Origin: CAWVSB01 sp046710535
Lineage (GTDB): Bacteria; Pseudomonadota; Gammaproteobacteria; Pseudomonadales; CAWVSB01
Assembly (NCBI GenBank): GCA_046710535.1
Contig: JBKEHH010000004.1
Span: forward strand, 62,001 to 126,000
Reading direction: 5' to 3'
DNA: 64,000 bases
Below the pieces are notes generated by a model. The model worked only from the letters and a program-made list of their open reading frames with translations. It had not been told where the DNA came from and did no database searches. The translations under genes and the position numbers were made by a program. Of the stretch, positions 48,101-57,139 are shown piece after piece (the stretch's first letter is position 1; every line of letters begins with the position of its first letter).

Positions 48101-48635
48101 CGCGGCGACGCTCTTTATAGCGAGAAATTCCCGCGGCCTCTTCAACAAATACACGCAACTCTTCGGGTTTGGCTTCAACTAACTTACTAATCGTGCCCTG
48201 CTCGATAATCGCATAACTGCGCGGCCCTAAACCGGTGCCTAAGAAAATATCAGTGATATCTTTACGGCGGCATTTAGTGCCATTTAAATAATAAGTATTG
48301 TCAGATTCTCGCGTCACCTTACGGCGTATGGCAATTTCACTAAAGCTTGCATACTCGCCACCTAAAGTGCCGTCAGTGTTATCAAATATAAGCTCAATAG
48401 ATGCATGACCAACTGGCTTACGGCTGTTAGAGCCATTGAAGATAACATCGGTCATCGACTCGCCGCGCAGATTTTTGGCCGAGCTCTCACCCATCACCCA
48501 GCGCACGGCGTCAATAATATTAGACTTGCCGCAGCCGTTAGGGCCTACAACGGCCGACATATTAGTTGGGAAACTTACACTGGTAGGGTCAACGAAGGAT
48601 TTAAAACCCGCTAACTTAATGCTCTTTAGTCGCAT
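45132..48635 (-). CDS. smc: chromosome partition protein Smc
   Basis: The ATPase of the bacterial condensin. The 1167 residues begin with a Walker A at about 32-39 (GPNGCGKSN), followed by a long coiled coil (about 170-500). A hinge lies near 520-670 (SGAWLSAKQLGDKPRLADSL), then a second coiled coil, and the C-terminal signature LLSGGEKALTAIAL with Walker B CMLDEVDAPLDD near 1095. It leads smc-zipA-ligA, with 50 bases before zipA. Pseudomonas and relatives keep Smc where enteric bacteria have MukB, which helps place the organism. Confidence 0.97.
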   Translation of the reverse strand: MRLKSIKLAGFKSFVDPTSVSFPTNMSAVVGPNGCGKSNIIDAVRWVMGESSAKNLRGESMTDVIFNGSNSRKPVGHASIELIFDNTDGTLGGEYASFSEIAIRRKVTRESDNTYYLNGTKCRRKDITDIFLGTGLGPRSYAIIEQGTISKLVEAKPEELRVFVEEAAGISRYKERRRDTENRIRRTRENLERLTDIRDELERQLAHLQRQAKTAERYKELKEEERQQIAQLQAVQWRELNYQGKNYDAVIRELEVAFEEQVTKRVAAETGIEKLRVAHTEKTDQFNDVQGQFYSLGADIARDEQKIQNVDEREKQLRNDLLQVEESLRQAKDHMDQDEVRLVQWTEELQEIEPELELTREAEEESAEALLIAEETMQSWQQNWDEFNQNAAAPRQQAEVQQSRIQHLEQVLKRLVERIERLDKERQEIQPEDDDDNVIILQEQLAEIELEAELITEGSLAAQSSIKEERSKLDESANTLDELRSKHQAIGGRRSSLEALQQAALEQDDASGAWLSAKQLGDKPRLADSLSVDSGWEIAVETVLGGYLQAVKVDAISMLAQSLVDFKEGSISLYEGGSASVSTAIAGGTLLASKITGDDTNGLVASVYAVDDLDAAIALRVQLQAHESVITRDGIWLGPNWLRLARDKDSQLGVLKRQQELEQIGVDNNSLEEQISQLELHRQSYREVLAKAELSRDDLQRHQSEVGSKQTSAAATLSALQAKLEQTQVRRQALGSELEESRSQMVQEQDNVKDARNLLQQALDSMESDSAKREDLLMVRDKSRVTLDSSRQKARHDKDNAHQIAMRYQSLQTQIGSSNDAKTRLQDQSAQLLERREFLAESQAENIAPLEETKASLEQRLQQRIGVEERMTQARHQLEEMDFEVRGFETVRNQAEQQGGEIRTKLEASRIELQTVTVKRKALVDELEESNFDLEAMLADLPEDVREEQFKEDLERLANRIARLGAINLAAIDEYQSQAERKHYLDAQNQDLESAMDSLENAIRKIDRETRSRFKETFDEINSGLQELFPQVFGGGEAYLELTGEDLLDTGITIMARPPGKKNSTIHLLSGGEKALTAIALVFAIFKLNPAPFCMLDEVDAPLDDANVARYARMVKAMSETVQFIYISHNKISMEYADQLMGVTMHEPGCSRLVTVDIEEAAELAAM

Positions 48636-48780
48636 AAAAAATCAATCAATTCTAGTTTTTTACTTATATAAAACAACAACTTAAATTATTCTTAGATGGC
48701 ATAGCTGCCTATCGATAAGTTGTCCCTGTATGAAGACACTAAGTGTAGCCACTTTAGCGAACTATCACTACGGTTTTATC

Positions 48781-48805
48781 AACCAATTTACCTAAGGTAT
48801 TGGTT
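48781..48805 (-). repeat. hairpin at the end of ccmI
   Basis: AACCAA, TACC, TAA, GGTA, TTGGTT (48781-48805) forms a two-part stem with a small bulge that includes the ccmI stop. Without a T run it is a weak terminator or RNA-end stabiliser. Confidence 0.35.
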
Positions 48806-50024
48806 GGTTTATAACCAACTCAACAGGTTCAAGCGCTTTAGACAAGTCCAAAACCAACGACTCACTCTGCCAATCGCCCGCGGTAACAATCGGATCAGAG
48901 TTAATCGACAAGCGCGCACTAACAATTATGTTGTCATATTGGGCAATAGAAACACCCGGCTGCATAGCATTGCTTTCATCTAGCGTAATATTTATGGGTA
49001 ATTGACTTGCGGTTAACTTAACCGCCGCTAGTGGAAAACGTGGCCCATTAACCGCCGTCGCAAATACAAATATGCTTTGCTCAGACGAATAACTCACACT
49101 CTCGCCCAAACTTAGGCTTATTTGTATTTCTCTATTTGTACTATCAACATCGCTCTCGACCTCAGTTGAGCCGCTACTCTGCTGAGTCAAAGCCTGCTTA
49201 GCATTGGTAACGCCTTGGGTCAGTATCTGAGCTTGACGACTGAACAGTGGCAATACAGCTAGTGCTTTATTCCAATATAATATCGCTTGTGCATAGTCTG
49301 CCTTCTCAAACGCGCTAATACCAAACACTCCAAGTGCCGTGGTATTCGTAGGGTCAATAGCTAAGGCCTTATTCAACCAATCACTAGCCTGTTCGCTCAT
49401 ATTACGGTTGTTAGCCAAATATATCGCCTGGCCCAAATTAGCCATGACACTGCCGTCATCAGGGCGCAATTCTTGTAAGCGCTGAAATGAATTTATAGAC
49501 TTGGAATAGTCATCATTTGCGAGATAACCCTGAGCAGCCACAAACCACCAATCTTGGGCATAAGCACTGCCTTCAGCATGGGCTGCTACTTTATCAATGT
49601 AAGCTTTATATTCCTGCTGGTCTAAGGCGTCACCTTGTTTAGCAAGTAGATGATATTGATTAGATAAGCGCCAATCGGTAATAGCTCCAAGTTGCTGATA
49701 TAAAACAACAGACCCAGCGATAACAATAAATCCTAAAGCCAAACCAATCCAACGCGGCATCACTTGGCCGCCATAGACCGTTTTTTCGTCGTTATAATCA
49801 CTCAATAACTTGTCTTCAGCTTCCGCTTTAAGCTGACCAAATACGGTTTGTTCAATATCGCCATTAGCTAATTGCTGTTCAATAACAACAAGATATTCTT
49901 TATGCAAAATAACATTGAGTGCGTTGCGCTCTTGCGAAGTAATTTCGTTGCTGGCACGAATGAATGGATATAACACGAATGCCAATGCAAGCACTAAGCA
50001 CAAGCCAAATAATAATAAAAACAT
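48792..50024 (-). CDS. ccmI: cytochrome c maturation protein CcmI (CycH), TPR type
   Basis: A membrane protein that holds apocytochrome c for the CcmF/H haem lyase. Two transmembrane helices (about 2-21 and 94-113) frame a cytoplasmic loop. A periplasmic TPR region (about 120-265, with MANLGQAIYLANNRN and ATNTT-type turns) binds the apoprotein. The C-terminal 130 residues form a beta-rich domain. Its 410 residues fit. The start overlaps the ccmH stop by one base. It is the last gene of the leftward ccm operon. Confidence 0.9.
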   Translation of the reverse strand: MFLLLFGLCLVLALAFVLYPFIRASNEITSQERNALNVILHKEYLVVIEQQLANGDIEQTVFGQLKAEAEDKLLSDYNDEKTVYGGQVMPRWIGLALGFIVIAGSVVLYQQLGAITDWRLSNQYHLLAKQGDALDQQEYKAYIDKVAAHAEGSAYAQDWWFVAAQGYLANDDYSKSINSFQRLQELRPDDGSVMANLGQAIYLANNRNMSEQASDWLNKALAIDPTNTTALGVFGISAFEKADYAQAILYWNKALAVLPLFSRQAQILTQGVTNAKQALTQQSSGSTEVESDVDSTNREIQISLSLGESVSYSSEQSIFVFATAVNGPRFPLAAVKLTASQLPINITLDESNAMQPGVSIAQYDNIIVSARLSINSDPIVTAGDWQSESLVLDLSKALEPVELVINQPIP

Positions 50025-50503
50025 CAGTTATCTTGCTCCTTGTCACTCAAAATATCGTCTAAGCGTTGTTGTTGTGAGCTATCTAAACTGACAGGCTTCT
50101 CGGCACTTTCTTTTCTTCTAACCAACATAAAAATAACCATAACTCCAGCCAGTAAACCACCAGCAGGCAATAACCAAAGTATCACTGTATGTTTATTCAC
50201 TGGCGGGTTGTACAAAACAAAATCACCGTAGCGCTCTACCAAGTATGCTTTGACTTCTGCATCAGTCTTATTTTCATTTAATAAGCTATAAACTAGCGCA
50301 CGAAGGTCGGCAGCAATAGCAGCATCAGAATCAGACAGATTTTGATTTTGGCATTTAGGGCAGCGCAGTTCGAAAATCAAATCATTGTAGCGACCACGCA
50401 AATCTTCGGAACTGAACTCATAGGTTTCAACCACAGCCAAGGCTGGAACACTGAACTGTGTCGCCATAGCAAAGGCTAGTGCAATAATAATATTACGCAT
50501 CAT
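50024..50503 (-). CDS. ccmH: cytochrome c maturation protein CcmH
   Basis: A thiol protein of the haem ligation complex. A signal peptide (about 1-23) precedes a periplasmic domain with the redox motif RCPKCQNQNLSDSDA near residue 48. One C-terminal transmembrane helix (about 106-127) follows. Its 159 residues match the short CcmH found where CcmI is a separate protein. It overlaps ccmG by four bases and ccmI by one. Confidence 0.95.
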   Translation of the reverse strand: MMRNIIIALAFAMATQFSVPALAVVETYEFSSEDLRGRYNDLIFELRCPKCQNQNLSDSDAAIAADLRALVYSLLNENKTDAEVKAYLVERYGDFVLYNPPVNKHTVILWLLPAGGLLAGVMVIFMLVRRKESAEKPVSLDSSQQQRLDDILSDKEQDN

Positions 50504-51027
50504 CCTTCAGCTCTCAGTTTATTCACAATAGGTAATATTTCTTGTTGCCAAATTCTATTATCCACTACGCCTACTCTTTTATGACGAATGATGCCATGGC
50601 GATCTAACACATAAGTTTCCGGCGCCCCATACACCCCTAAATCTAAACCTAGGCTGCCTTTGCTATCGACGATGTTTAGCCGATATGGATCACCTAAATC
50701 TTGCAGCCATTTTCTAGCTTTAGCATTGTCGTCTTTATAATTGAGCCCATAGATCGGAATTTCTTCAGCAATTCGCATAAAGGTAGGATGCTCCGCCCGG
50801 CAAGATATACACCATGTTGCCCACACGTTTAACAACGACACCTCACCAACTAAATCTTTTTCTGTCAGTATTCGGTCATCTTGCAATGCAGTTAATTCAA
50901 ACGCAGGTACTGGCTTACCAGCTAATGCCGTCGGCAATACAGTCGGATCACCATCCAAACCGCTGTATAGCAGTGCTGCCAGTAAGGCGAAAATAACTAA
51001 CGGGATAAATAATCTAAGCCTCGCCAT
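50500..51027 (-). CDS. ccmG: thiol:disulfide interchange protein CcmG (DsbE)
   Basis: A membrane-anchored thioredoxin that reduces apocytochrome c cysteines. An N-terminal helix (about 5-22) is followed by a thioredoxin fold with WATWCISCRAEHP near residue 72 (active CISC) and YGAPETYVLDRHG carrying the cis-proline loop. Its 175 residues are usual. It starts one base after ccmF. Confidence 0.95.
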   Translation of the reverse strand: MARLRLFIPLVIFALLAALLYSGLDGDPTVLPTALAGKPVPAFELTALQDDRILTEKDLVGEVSLLNVWATWCISCRAEHPTFMRIAEEIPIYGLNYKDDNAKARKWLQDLGDPYRLNIVDSKGSLGLDLGVYGAPETYVLDRHGIIRHKRVGVVDNRIWQQEILPIVNKLRAEG

Positions 51028-51028
51028 A

Positions 51029-53011
51029 TTACACCGCTACTTGATGCGCACTGGCACTAGGATCAGATTTTTTCACTACTACTTTTTTTCGATAACGTTT
51101 ATCAGTGATCGACAAAATAGCGCCAACACACATGAAAATACTGCCAAACCAAATCCAACGCACGAACGGTTTAATATGTACGCGCACCGACCAAGCGCCA
51201 TTATCTAAAGCATCACCCATAGCAATATAAATATCGCGAGTAATACTCGGATCAATCGAGGCTTCAGTCATAGTCTGATTACTAGCAAGATAGCGACGTT
51301 TTTCGGGCCACAACCTAAGTATTTCTTCCCCACCTCTACTGACGACTACTTCGCCCATATCAGCAATATAGTTAGGCCCTTCAACAACTTTACTGCCTAA
51401 AAAAGTAAATTCATAACCGGCTTGAGAAAAACTTTCACCAACAGCCATCCGCACATCACGCTCGCTGCTATAGGCGGTAGTTAAACTGACACCAATAATA
51501 GTAATGGCAAAACCTAAATGGGCAGTCTGCATAGCCCAATAGCTGCGAGTTAATTTTTTAGCACCGCTAAATATTGAACTCGAATGCTTAGTTTTATCTT
51601 TAAGATCAACAAACAAAGCACCGATTACCCAGAACGCAATTACCAAGCCTATCGCTGCACCGATTGAGTAGTCGCCTTCCATAAATAACGGCGCTAACAA
51701 ACCAAATACAACACAAGCTATAAGTGGCGCCATCAAACTATGGAGGATTTTATTACTATTATTTCGCTTCCAGTTTAACCATGGCCCAATACCCATAAAC
51801 ATCGCTAACACCGACATCAGAGGCACAAACAAAGAGTTGAAATACGGTGGCCCTACTGAGTACATACCTAAATCTAAAGCGTCCATTAACAATGGGAACA
51901 AAGTACCGAATAACACCATTAAAGTTGCGACTAAGAAGATAATATTGTTTATTAACAAAAACACTTCTCGCGATAAAAAGCTAAATTTAGCAGTACTCAC
52001 AACTGCTGGCGCGCGCAAGGCGTAAAGAAATAGCGAGCCGCCAACAACAACTAGTAAAAATATCAGTATAAACAAGCCGCGAGTTGGGTCAGTGGCGAAC
52101 GCATGAACTGAAGTCAACACGCCCGACCGTACTAAAAACGTACCCAACAAACTGAGAGAAAAAGCGAAAATCGCCAGCAACAGAGTCCAGCTTTTATATA
52201 CGCCGCGTTTTTCGGTTACTGCTAAAGAATGTATTAGTGCGGTGCCTACTAGCCAGGGCATAAACGAGGCATTTTCCACTGGATCCCAAAACCACCAGCC
52301 GCCCCATCCAAGCTCGTAGTAGGCCCACCAGCTACCCAAGGCAATGCCGGCAGTTAAAAACATCCACGCAGCATTAGTCCACGGCCGCGACCAACGTGCC
52401 CAAGCGCTATCTAGACGGCCACTTAGTAAAGCAGCAATAGCAAATGCAAAGGCAACAGAAAAACCCACATAACCCATATACAGCATAGGTGGATGGACAA
52501 TAAGGCCAAAATCTTGTAACAGTGGATTTAAATCATTGCCCTCGACAGGCGTAAATGGCAACACGCGTTCAAATGGATTTGAAGTAAATATTACAAAAAG
52601 TAAGAAGCCAACAGCAATCATCCCCATCACCGCCAATACTCTGGCGCGCATATCTAAGGGTAACTCTTCAGAGCGTAATGCAACGGCTAAGGTCCAACCT
52701 GCCAATACTAATACCCACAGCAGCAGCGAACCTTCATGGCCGCCCCACAAAGCGCTAACTTTAAATTGGACAGGCAAAGCAGAATTAGAATTCTGAGATA
52801 TATATGCAACACTAAAGTCATCATTAACAAAAGCGTACACCATTGCTAGCGTAGCTATGGCAAGAAATACAAACTGCCCAACAGCCAGAGACTCACCAGT
52901 GCGCATCAGCGTAACATTAGATTTAGCTACGCCGAGTAATGGCGTAACTGACAACATAAATGCCAAGCCTAACGCAATGATTAGACATAAATGCCCTATT
53001 TCTACAATCAT
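51029..53011 (-). CDS. ccmF: haem lyase subunit CcmF
   Basis: Attaches haem to apocytochrome c with CcmH and CcmI. The 660 residues form about 15 transmembrane helices, with the tryptophan-rich WWD haem-handling loop ELGWGGWWFWDPVENASF near residue 230. Conserved histidines in HPPMLYMGY and ALIHSLAV flank it, as expected for haem ligands. The ATG overlaps the ccmE stop by one base. Confidence 0.97.
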   Translation of the reverse strand: MIVEIGHLCLIIALGLAFMLSVTPLLGVAKSNVTLMRTGESLAVGQFVFLAIATLAMVYAFVNDDFSVAYISQNSNSALPVQFKVSALWGGHEGSLLLWVLVLAGWTLAVALRSEELPLDMRARVLAVMGMIAVGFLLFVIFTSNPFERVLPFTPVEGNDLNPLLQDFGLIVHPPMLYMGYVGFSVAFAFAIAALLSGRLDSAWARWSRPWTNAAWMFLTAGIALGSWWAYYELGWGGWWFWDPVENASFMPWLVGTALIHSLAVTEKRGVYKSWTLLLAIFAFSLSLLGTFLVRSGVLTSVHAFATDPTRGLFILIFLLVVVGGSLFLYALRAPAVVSTAKFSFLSREVFLLINNIIFLVATLMVLFGTLFPLLMDALDLGMYSVGPPYFNSLFVPLMSVLAMFMGIGPWLNWKRNNSNKILHSLMAPLIACVVFGLLAPLFMEGDYSIGAAIGLVIAFWVIGALFVDLKDKTKHSSSIFSGAKKLTRSYWAMQTAHLGFAITIIGVSLTTAYSSERDVRMAVGESFSQAGYEFTFLGSKVVEGPNYIADMGEVVVSRGGEEILRLWPEKRRYLASNQTMTEASIDPSITRDIYIAMGDALDNGAWSVRVHIKPFVRWIWFGSIFMCVGAILSITDKRYRKKVVVKKSDPSASAHQVAV

Positions 53012-53475
53012 TAGTAATTACCTTTGTAAGCTGGCGCTGGACTATTTGCTTCCTTGGCACTATCTAAAGCATCCTGCACTTCCGGCGGCATGTAATTTTC
53101 GTCATGCTTTGCCAAGACTTCCTCAGCCTGCATAACACCTGCGTCATCTAATTTGCCAGTAACAACAACACCTTCACCTTCTTCAAACATATCGGGTAAA
53201 ATACCTTCATAAGTCACCCTTACATCATGGGAATAGTCAGTTACAACAAAACTTATTTGTAAGCTATCGCCTGCACGCACCACACTGCCCTCACGCACCA
53301 TACCGCCCGCACGCATGCGTTGATGGGTTGGCGCCTCATCATTGGCAATTTGTGTTGGTGAATAAAACAGATTGAGATTCTCGCTCAAGGCATAAAAAAT
53401 CAAGCCCGCAGCAGCACTTGCGCCGACCACAATAAACAACACAATCAAAAGGCGCTGACGCCTAACTGGATGCAT
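53011..53475 (-). CDS. ccmE: haem chaperone CcmE
   Basis: Carries haem covalently from CcmABCD to CcmF. It has one N-terminal membrane helix (about 8-29), an OB-fold domain, and the haem-binding histidine H124 in LAKHDENYMPPEV. Its 154 residues are usual. It overlaps ccmD and ccmF by one base on each side. Confidence 0.97.
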   Translation of the reverse strand: MHPVRRQRLLIVLFIVVGASAAAGLIFYALSENLNLFYSPTQIANDEAPTHQRMRAGGMVREGSVVRAGDSLQISFVVTDYSHDVRVTYEGILPDMFEEGEGVVVTGKLDDAGVMQAEEVLAKHDENYMPPEVQDALDSAKEANSPAPAYKGNY

Positions 53476-53669
53476 TAAGAATTAACCTCGCTATTAGCAG
53501 CTTGAATTCGCAATTGGCGCTGACACTCCTGCTTAAAAAATTGTTTTTTCGCTCTGATTGGGCTTAGCACTAAAGTCAGAATAAATACTGTACTAATAGC
53601 AACAACCGTCCAAACATAAATACCATGACCATCCATTGCTATAAAATCAGCAAAACTTTCAAAATACAT
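53475..53669 (-). CDS. ccmD: haem exporter small subunit CcmD
   Basis: A 64-residue single-span membrane protein (helix about 14-38) with a basic tail, needed to release holo-CcmE from CcmABC. Size, FADFIAMDGHGIYVW opening and position between ccmC and ccmE identify it. Confidence 0.92.
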   Translation of the reverse strand: MYFESFADFIAMDGHGIYVWTVVAISTVFILTLVLSPIRAKKQFFKQECQRQLRIQAANSEVNS

Positions 53670-54424
53670 TATTTTCCTCCCGCAGCAGCTGCAACCAAGT
53701 CTCTAACCCAGCGAGTTTTGCGCTCGCGATGTAAAATTTCAGCTTGAGTGCGCAACAACAGCACCACAGCAAATAACAAATAGAAACCCAAGATCATAGC
53801 AAACAATGGCAATTTCATTACCGGTGCTATAGTAGACTCGCCGATAATTTTAATGGTGGCGGGCTGGTGTAAGGTAAACCACCAATCGACAGATTTATAA
53901 ATGATAGGAATATTCACCGTACCTACCAACGCCAAAATTGCACATGCTTTAGCGGCTTGTTCTTCGCGATCAAAGGCTTGATATAAAGCCCCTACTCCAA
54001 GATACAGAAACAACAATACCAACATAGATGTATTTCTGGCATCCCATATCCACCAAGTACCCCAAGTGGGTTTACCCCAAATAGCGCCGGAGATTAACGC
54101 TAAAGCTGTCATGGCAGCACCAATAGGTGCTGCGCATTTCACTACCACATCTGCTAACTTCATTTTCCAAATAATGCTGATACCGCCAGCAATAGCCAGA
54201 ACGTAATAACCGCCCAGCGAGACAATAGCCGCGGGTACATGGAAATAAATAATGCGGTAACTATTACCTTGTTTGTAATCTTCTGGCGCTATAGCTAGGC
54301 CGAAAAAAGTCCCACCAAGTAAGCAAATAGCAGCAATAGCGCCAAGCCATGGCAGCCAAGCGTTTGCCATTTGGTAAAACCATTTGGGTGAACCCCATTT
54401 ATGAAAAAATGTCTTTAGACCCAC
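53669..54424 (-). CDS. ccmC: haem exporter membrane subunit CcmC
   Basis: Loads haem on CcmE. The 251 residues have six membrane helices, the WWD loop WGTWWIWDARNTSML near residue 125 and histidines in IIYFHVPAA and TLHQPATIK. It starts at GTG (54422-54424): the 20 residues before any internal ATG (FFHKWGSPKWFYQ) align with the family N-terminus, so the GTG is the better choice. A 154-base gap separates it from ccmB, the only sizeable one in the operon. Confidence 0.95.
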   Translation of the reverse strand: MGLKTFFHKWGSPKWFYQMANAWLPWLGAIAAICLLGGTFFGLAIAPEDYKQGNSYRIIYFHVPAAIVSLGGYYVLAIAGGISIIWKMKLADVVVKCAAPIGAAMTALALISGAIWGKPTWGTWWIWDARNTSMLVLLFLYLGVGALYQAFDREEQAAKACAILALVGTVNIPIIYKSVDWWFTLHQPATIKIIGESTIAPVMKLPLFAMILGFYLLFAVVLLLRTQAEILHRERKTRWVRDLVAAAAGGK

Positions 54425-54578
54425 AACTGCTCTCTAAGCTAATTCCAGTAATTTCGGCCCGTTATAAGGCCCAAAATGATACCGATAAGTTTACCATTGC
54501 TGACCGTAATACGCTCAGCTTATTCGCCTTAATCAATAAACCTTTAATCCGAAAACCCTAATAAAAACAAGGACAAAG

Positions 54579-55277
54579 CTACGATTCCAAATGAATTTTC
54601 AACCCACCAGCTATTGCAAATGGTGACAAAATTAATGCCAACATAGTAAAGCCGCCCAGCATAGCGATATAACCCCCAAAAGCGATGCCCTGCACTGCTG
54701 CGTAGACAGTACTAACGCCAAAAATTAAAATGGGCACATACAGCGGTAATACCAGCAGCGCAACTAACAAGCCGCCGCCGCCGCCGCGCAAACCTACCGT
54801 TAAGGCAGCACCAATTCCACCAATTAAACTTAAACCCATCGTTCCGACCAATAAACTCAGCATAAGTGCCAAATAACCTTCGCTGGGAAGCGCTAACATT
54901 ATGCCGAGCAATGGACTCAGTAACGCCACCGGTAACCCTGCCACTAGCCAATGGGCGACTACCTTTGCCATTGCCATTAAATAAATTGGCTGCGGACTCA
55001 ACACTAATTGCTCTAAAGAGCCATCTTCAAAATCAGACTTAAACATGCTGTCTAGCGACAATAAGCAAGCCAGCAATGCAACTACCCAAACTAAACCAGG
55101 CGCTAATATTTTCAGTGCGCCGGCTTCTGGACCTAATCCCAGTGGAAATAGGGAGATAACAATCAGCGCAAAAATAAGCGGATTAGCAATATCTCCTTTA
55201 CGGCGCAAAGCCAGTAACAGATCTCGCCTGATAATGGCGACGAAGGCAGCATGCATAGATGGCACAGCGTTATTCAT
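54579..55277 (-). CDS. ccmB: haem exporter permease subunit CcmB
   Basis: Membrane part of the CcmAB ABC transporter. Six helices fill the 232 residues from the ATG at 55277. RRKGDIANPLIFALIVISLFPLG near the start and FKSDFEDGSLEQLVLSP are typical blocks. The frame extends to a GTG at 55289, but the ATG lies six bases after GGAG. It overlaps the ccmA stop by 8 bases. Confidence 0.94.
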   Translation of the reverse strand: MNNAVPSMHAAFVAIIRRDLLLALRRKGDIANPLIFALIVISLFPLGLGPEAGALKILAPGLVWVVALLACLLSLDSMFKSDFEDGSLEQLVLSPQPIYLMAMAKVVAHWLVAGLPVALLSPLLGIMLALPSEGYLALMLSLLVGTMGLSLIGGIGAALTVGLRGGGGGLLVALLVLPLYVPILIFGVSTVYAAVQGIAFGGYIAMLGGFTMLALILSPFAIAGGLKIHLES

Positions 55278-55929
55278 CGCTATCTCCACTGGCGCTAGTA
55301 TTCTCTAAGGTAGTTAAGTTTATCTGCGAAACCTTAGCATTGGCGCTTAAGTCTTGATGACTAGTTAAGATCACACTGCCGCCACCATTCGCGTGGTCGC
55401 TAATAATCGCTTCTAACTCAGCAACGCCCTGTTTATCGATAGCGGTAAACGGCTCATCTAATACCCACAAGCGCGCACTACTTATTAATAGGCGCGCCAG
55501 TGCCACGCGGCGCTGCTGGCCTGCTGACAATTGAAAACATACCGTATCTTCATAACCGCGCAAACCAACCTGAGCTAGTGCATTATCAATATCACTAGTA
55601 GCAATATTTTGCCTGAGTGCAAAATACCACTGCAGGTTTTCGCGCGGGCTAAGACCAGCTTTAAATCCAGGCACATGGCCTAAAAACAATACCTCGCGGG
55701 AAAACTCATAGTGCTGAGCAGCAAAAGGTTTACCACACCAATATATTTCACCCACAGTTGCTGGAAGTAAGCCACAGAGCATTCTTAACAAGGTTGTTTT
55801 ACCAGCACCGTTGGCACCAGTTACTTGAATAACCTGACCCGCCTCAACACTAAAATCTAAATCTGAAAACAGCACTCGGCCATCGCGCTCGGCACATAGA
55901 TTTTCAACGCTGATTAAAGTTTCAGTCAA
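55270..55929 (-). CDS. ccmA: haem exporter ATP-binding subunit CcmA
   Basis: ATPase of CcmAB, which drives release of haem-loaded CcmE from CcmCD. Walker A is GANGAGKTTLLRML near residue 40, the signature is LSAGQQRRVALARLL and Walker B is LWVLDEPFTAID. Its 219 residues are normal. The start appears to be TTG (55927-55929), eight bases after AAGG. It begins 11 bases after ttcA and opens the ccmABCDEFGHI run, so ttcA may share its promoter. Confidence 0.95.
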   Translation of the reverse strand: MTETLISVENLCAERDGRVLFSDLDFSVEAGQVIQVTGANGAGKTTLLRMLCGLLPATVGEIYWCGKPFAAQHYEFSREVLFLGHVPGFKAGLSPRENLQWYFALRQNIATSDIDNALAQVGLRGYEDTVCFQLSAGQQRRVALARLLISSARLWVLDEPFTAIDKQGVAELEAIISDHANGGGSVILTSHQDLSANAKVSQINLTTLENTSASGDSDE

Positions 55930-55940
55930 AGGGCTACCTT

Positions 55941-56828
55941 TTATACATTTAATGCATTGATAAACATGGCAGAATTTATTGGAGTAGTTACAGTCGCCTC
56001 TTCAAACTCATAGGCATCGCGCTCACCGCTTCTATCCAATGGCAAATCAGTGAAATTAAACAGGTTTACATCAGCTAACTGGGATGGAGCGATATTTTTT
56101 ATCGCATTGAATACATTTTGAACTCTACCGGGCTGGTCTTTCTCCCACTGATTCAGCATCGCCTTTATATTCTGACGCTGCAAGTTCTCTTGGGAGCCAC
56201 ACAAATTACAGGGAATTATCGGAAACTGCTTAATATCTGCGTACTTTATTAAGTCTTCTTCTTTGCAATAGGCTAAGGGGCGAATAACCACATTACGCTT
56301 GTCATCACTTCTCAACTTAGGCGGCATTGCTTTTAGCTTTGCGCCATAAAACATATTAAGGAACATCGTTTCTACAATGTCATCACGGTGATGGCCTAGG
56401 GCAATTTTGGTAGCACCAATTTTTTCAGCAAAGGCATATAGCGTTCCACGGCGCAAACGCGAACACAAACCACAGGTAGTGCGCCCTTCCGGCACTTTTT
56501 CTTTCACTATAGAATAAGTATCCTTTTCAACAATATGAAATGGCACACCTTTTTCAGTAAAATAAGCTGGCAATATATCTTCAGGAAAGCCTGGTTGCTT
56601 TTGATCCATATTGACTGCAATAACTTCAAAATCTATCGGAGCGGTTTTCTGCAAGTTCAGCAATATCTCCAACATGGCAAAAGAGTCCTTACCACCACTC
56701 ACACAAGCCATTACCTTATCGCCCGCTTCAATCATATTGTAGTCGGCAATAGCATTACCCACGTTTCTACGCAGCCGCTTTTGCAGCTTATTCAGTTCTA
56801 ATTTGGCTTTATTTATATCTTGGATCAT
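55941..56828 (-). CDS. ttcA: tRNA 2-thiocytidine(32) synthetase
   Basis: Puts sulfur on cytidine 32 of certain tRNAs, using ATP and a 4Fe-4S cluster. The PP-loop is SGGKDSFAML near residue 46, and the two cysteine pairs are TTCGLCSRL and IPCNLCGSQ. Its 295 residues fit. The first 30 residues form a charged helix usual for the family. It lies immediately upstream of ccmA and is divergent from mdh across a 311-base gap. Confidence 0.95.
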   Translation of the reverse strand: MIQDINKAKLELNKLQKRLRRNVGNAIADYNMIEAGDKVMACVSGGKDSFAMLEILLNLQKTAPIDFEVIAVNMDQKQPGFPEDILPAYFTEKGVPFHIVEKDTYSIVKEKVPEGRTTCGLCSRLRRGTLYAFAEKIGATKIALGHHRDDIVETMFLNMFYGAKLKAMPPKLRSDDKRNVVIRPLAYCKEEDLIKYADIKQFPIIPCNLCGSQENLQRQNIKAMLNQWEKDQPGRVQNVFNAIKNIAPSQLADVNLFNFTDLPLDRSGERDAYEFEEATVTTPINSAMFINALNV

Positions 56829-57139
56829 GAGTTTACACGCTGACTATGCCAACTACAGTTTAAGTGGCTTTTAAATTGGCCGTATTCTAACGGGTTTAGC
56901 TAATGTTTCCCATGCTGATAAAAAATAGCAGCAGATATAAATCGACGAATACCCTTAAGATCAAAGAAATATCCAATATTCTTGCCCGTAATTGGCAATT
57001 AGATGCAATCGCGAATAAAATGTGCGCCGCATCGCATTGAACAGATGGATAGTTCTGGTAAACCCTTAACTACTTTACCAATGCTGAATAGCTACAACCG
57101 CTTATAAAAGCGGCTTATTAATTGACAGGAAAGCTACAG
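56829..57139. other. 311-base ttcA-mdh intergenic region with a hairpin near mdh
   Basis: No gene is visible. CCGCTT (57098-57103) and AAGCGG (57108-57113) form an exact 6-base stem with loop ATAA, 26 bases before the mdh ATG and so in its leader. Promoters for both genes should lie here, but none stands out. Confidence 0.5.

Noticed and set aside
54409..54561. A 50-codon rightward frame (MSLDPQLLSKLIP) across the ccmC start and the ccmC-ccmB gap
   Set aside because: The text looks protein-like, but it has no ribosome site, overlaps the ccmC N-terminus on the other strand, and resembles nothing I know.
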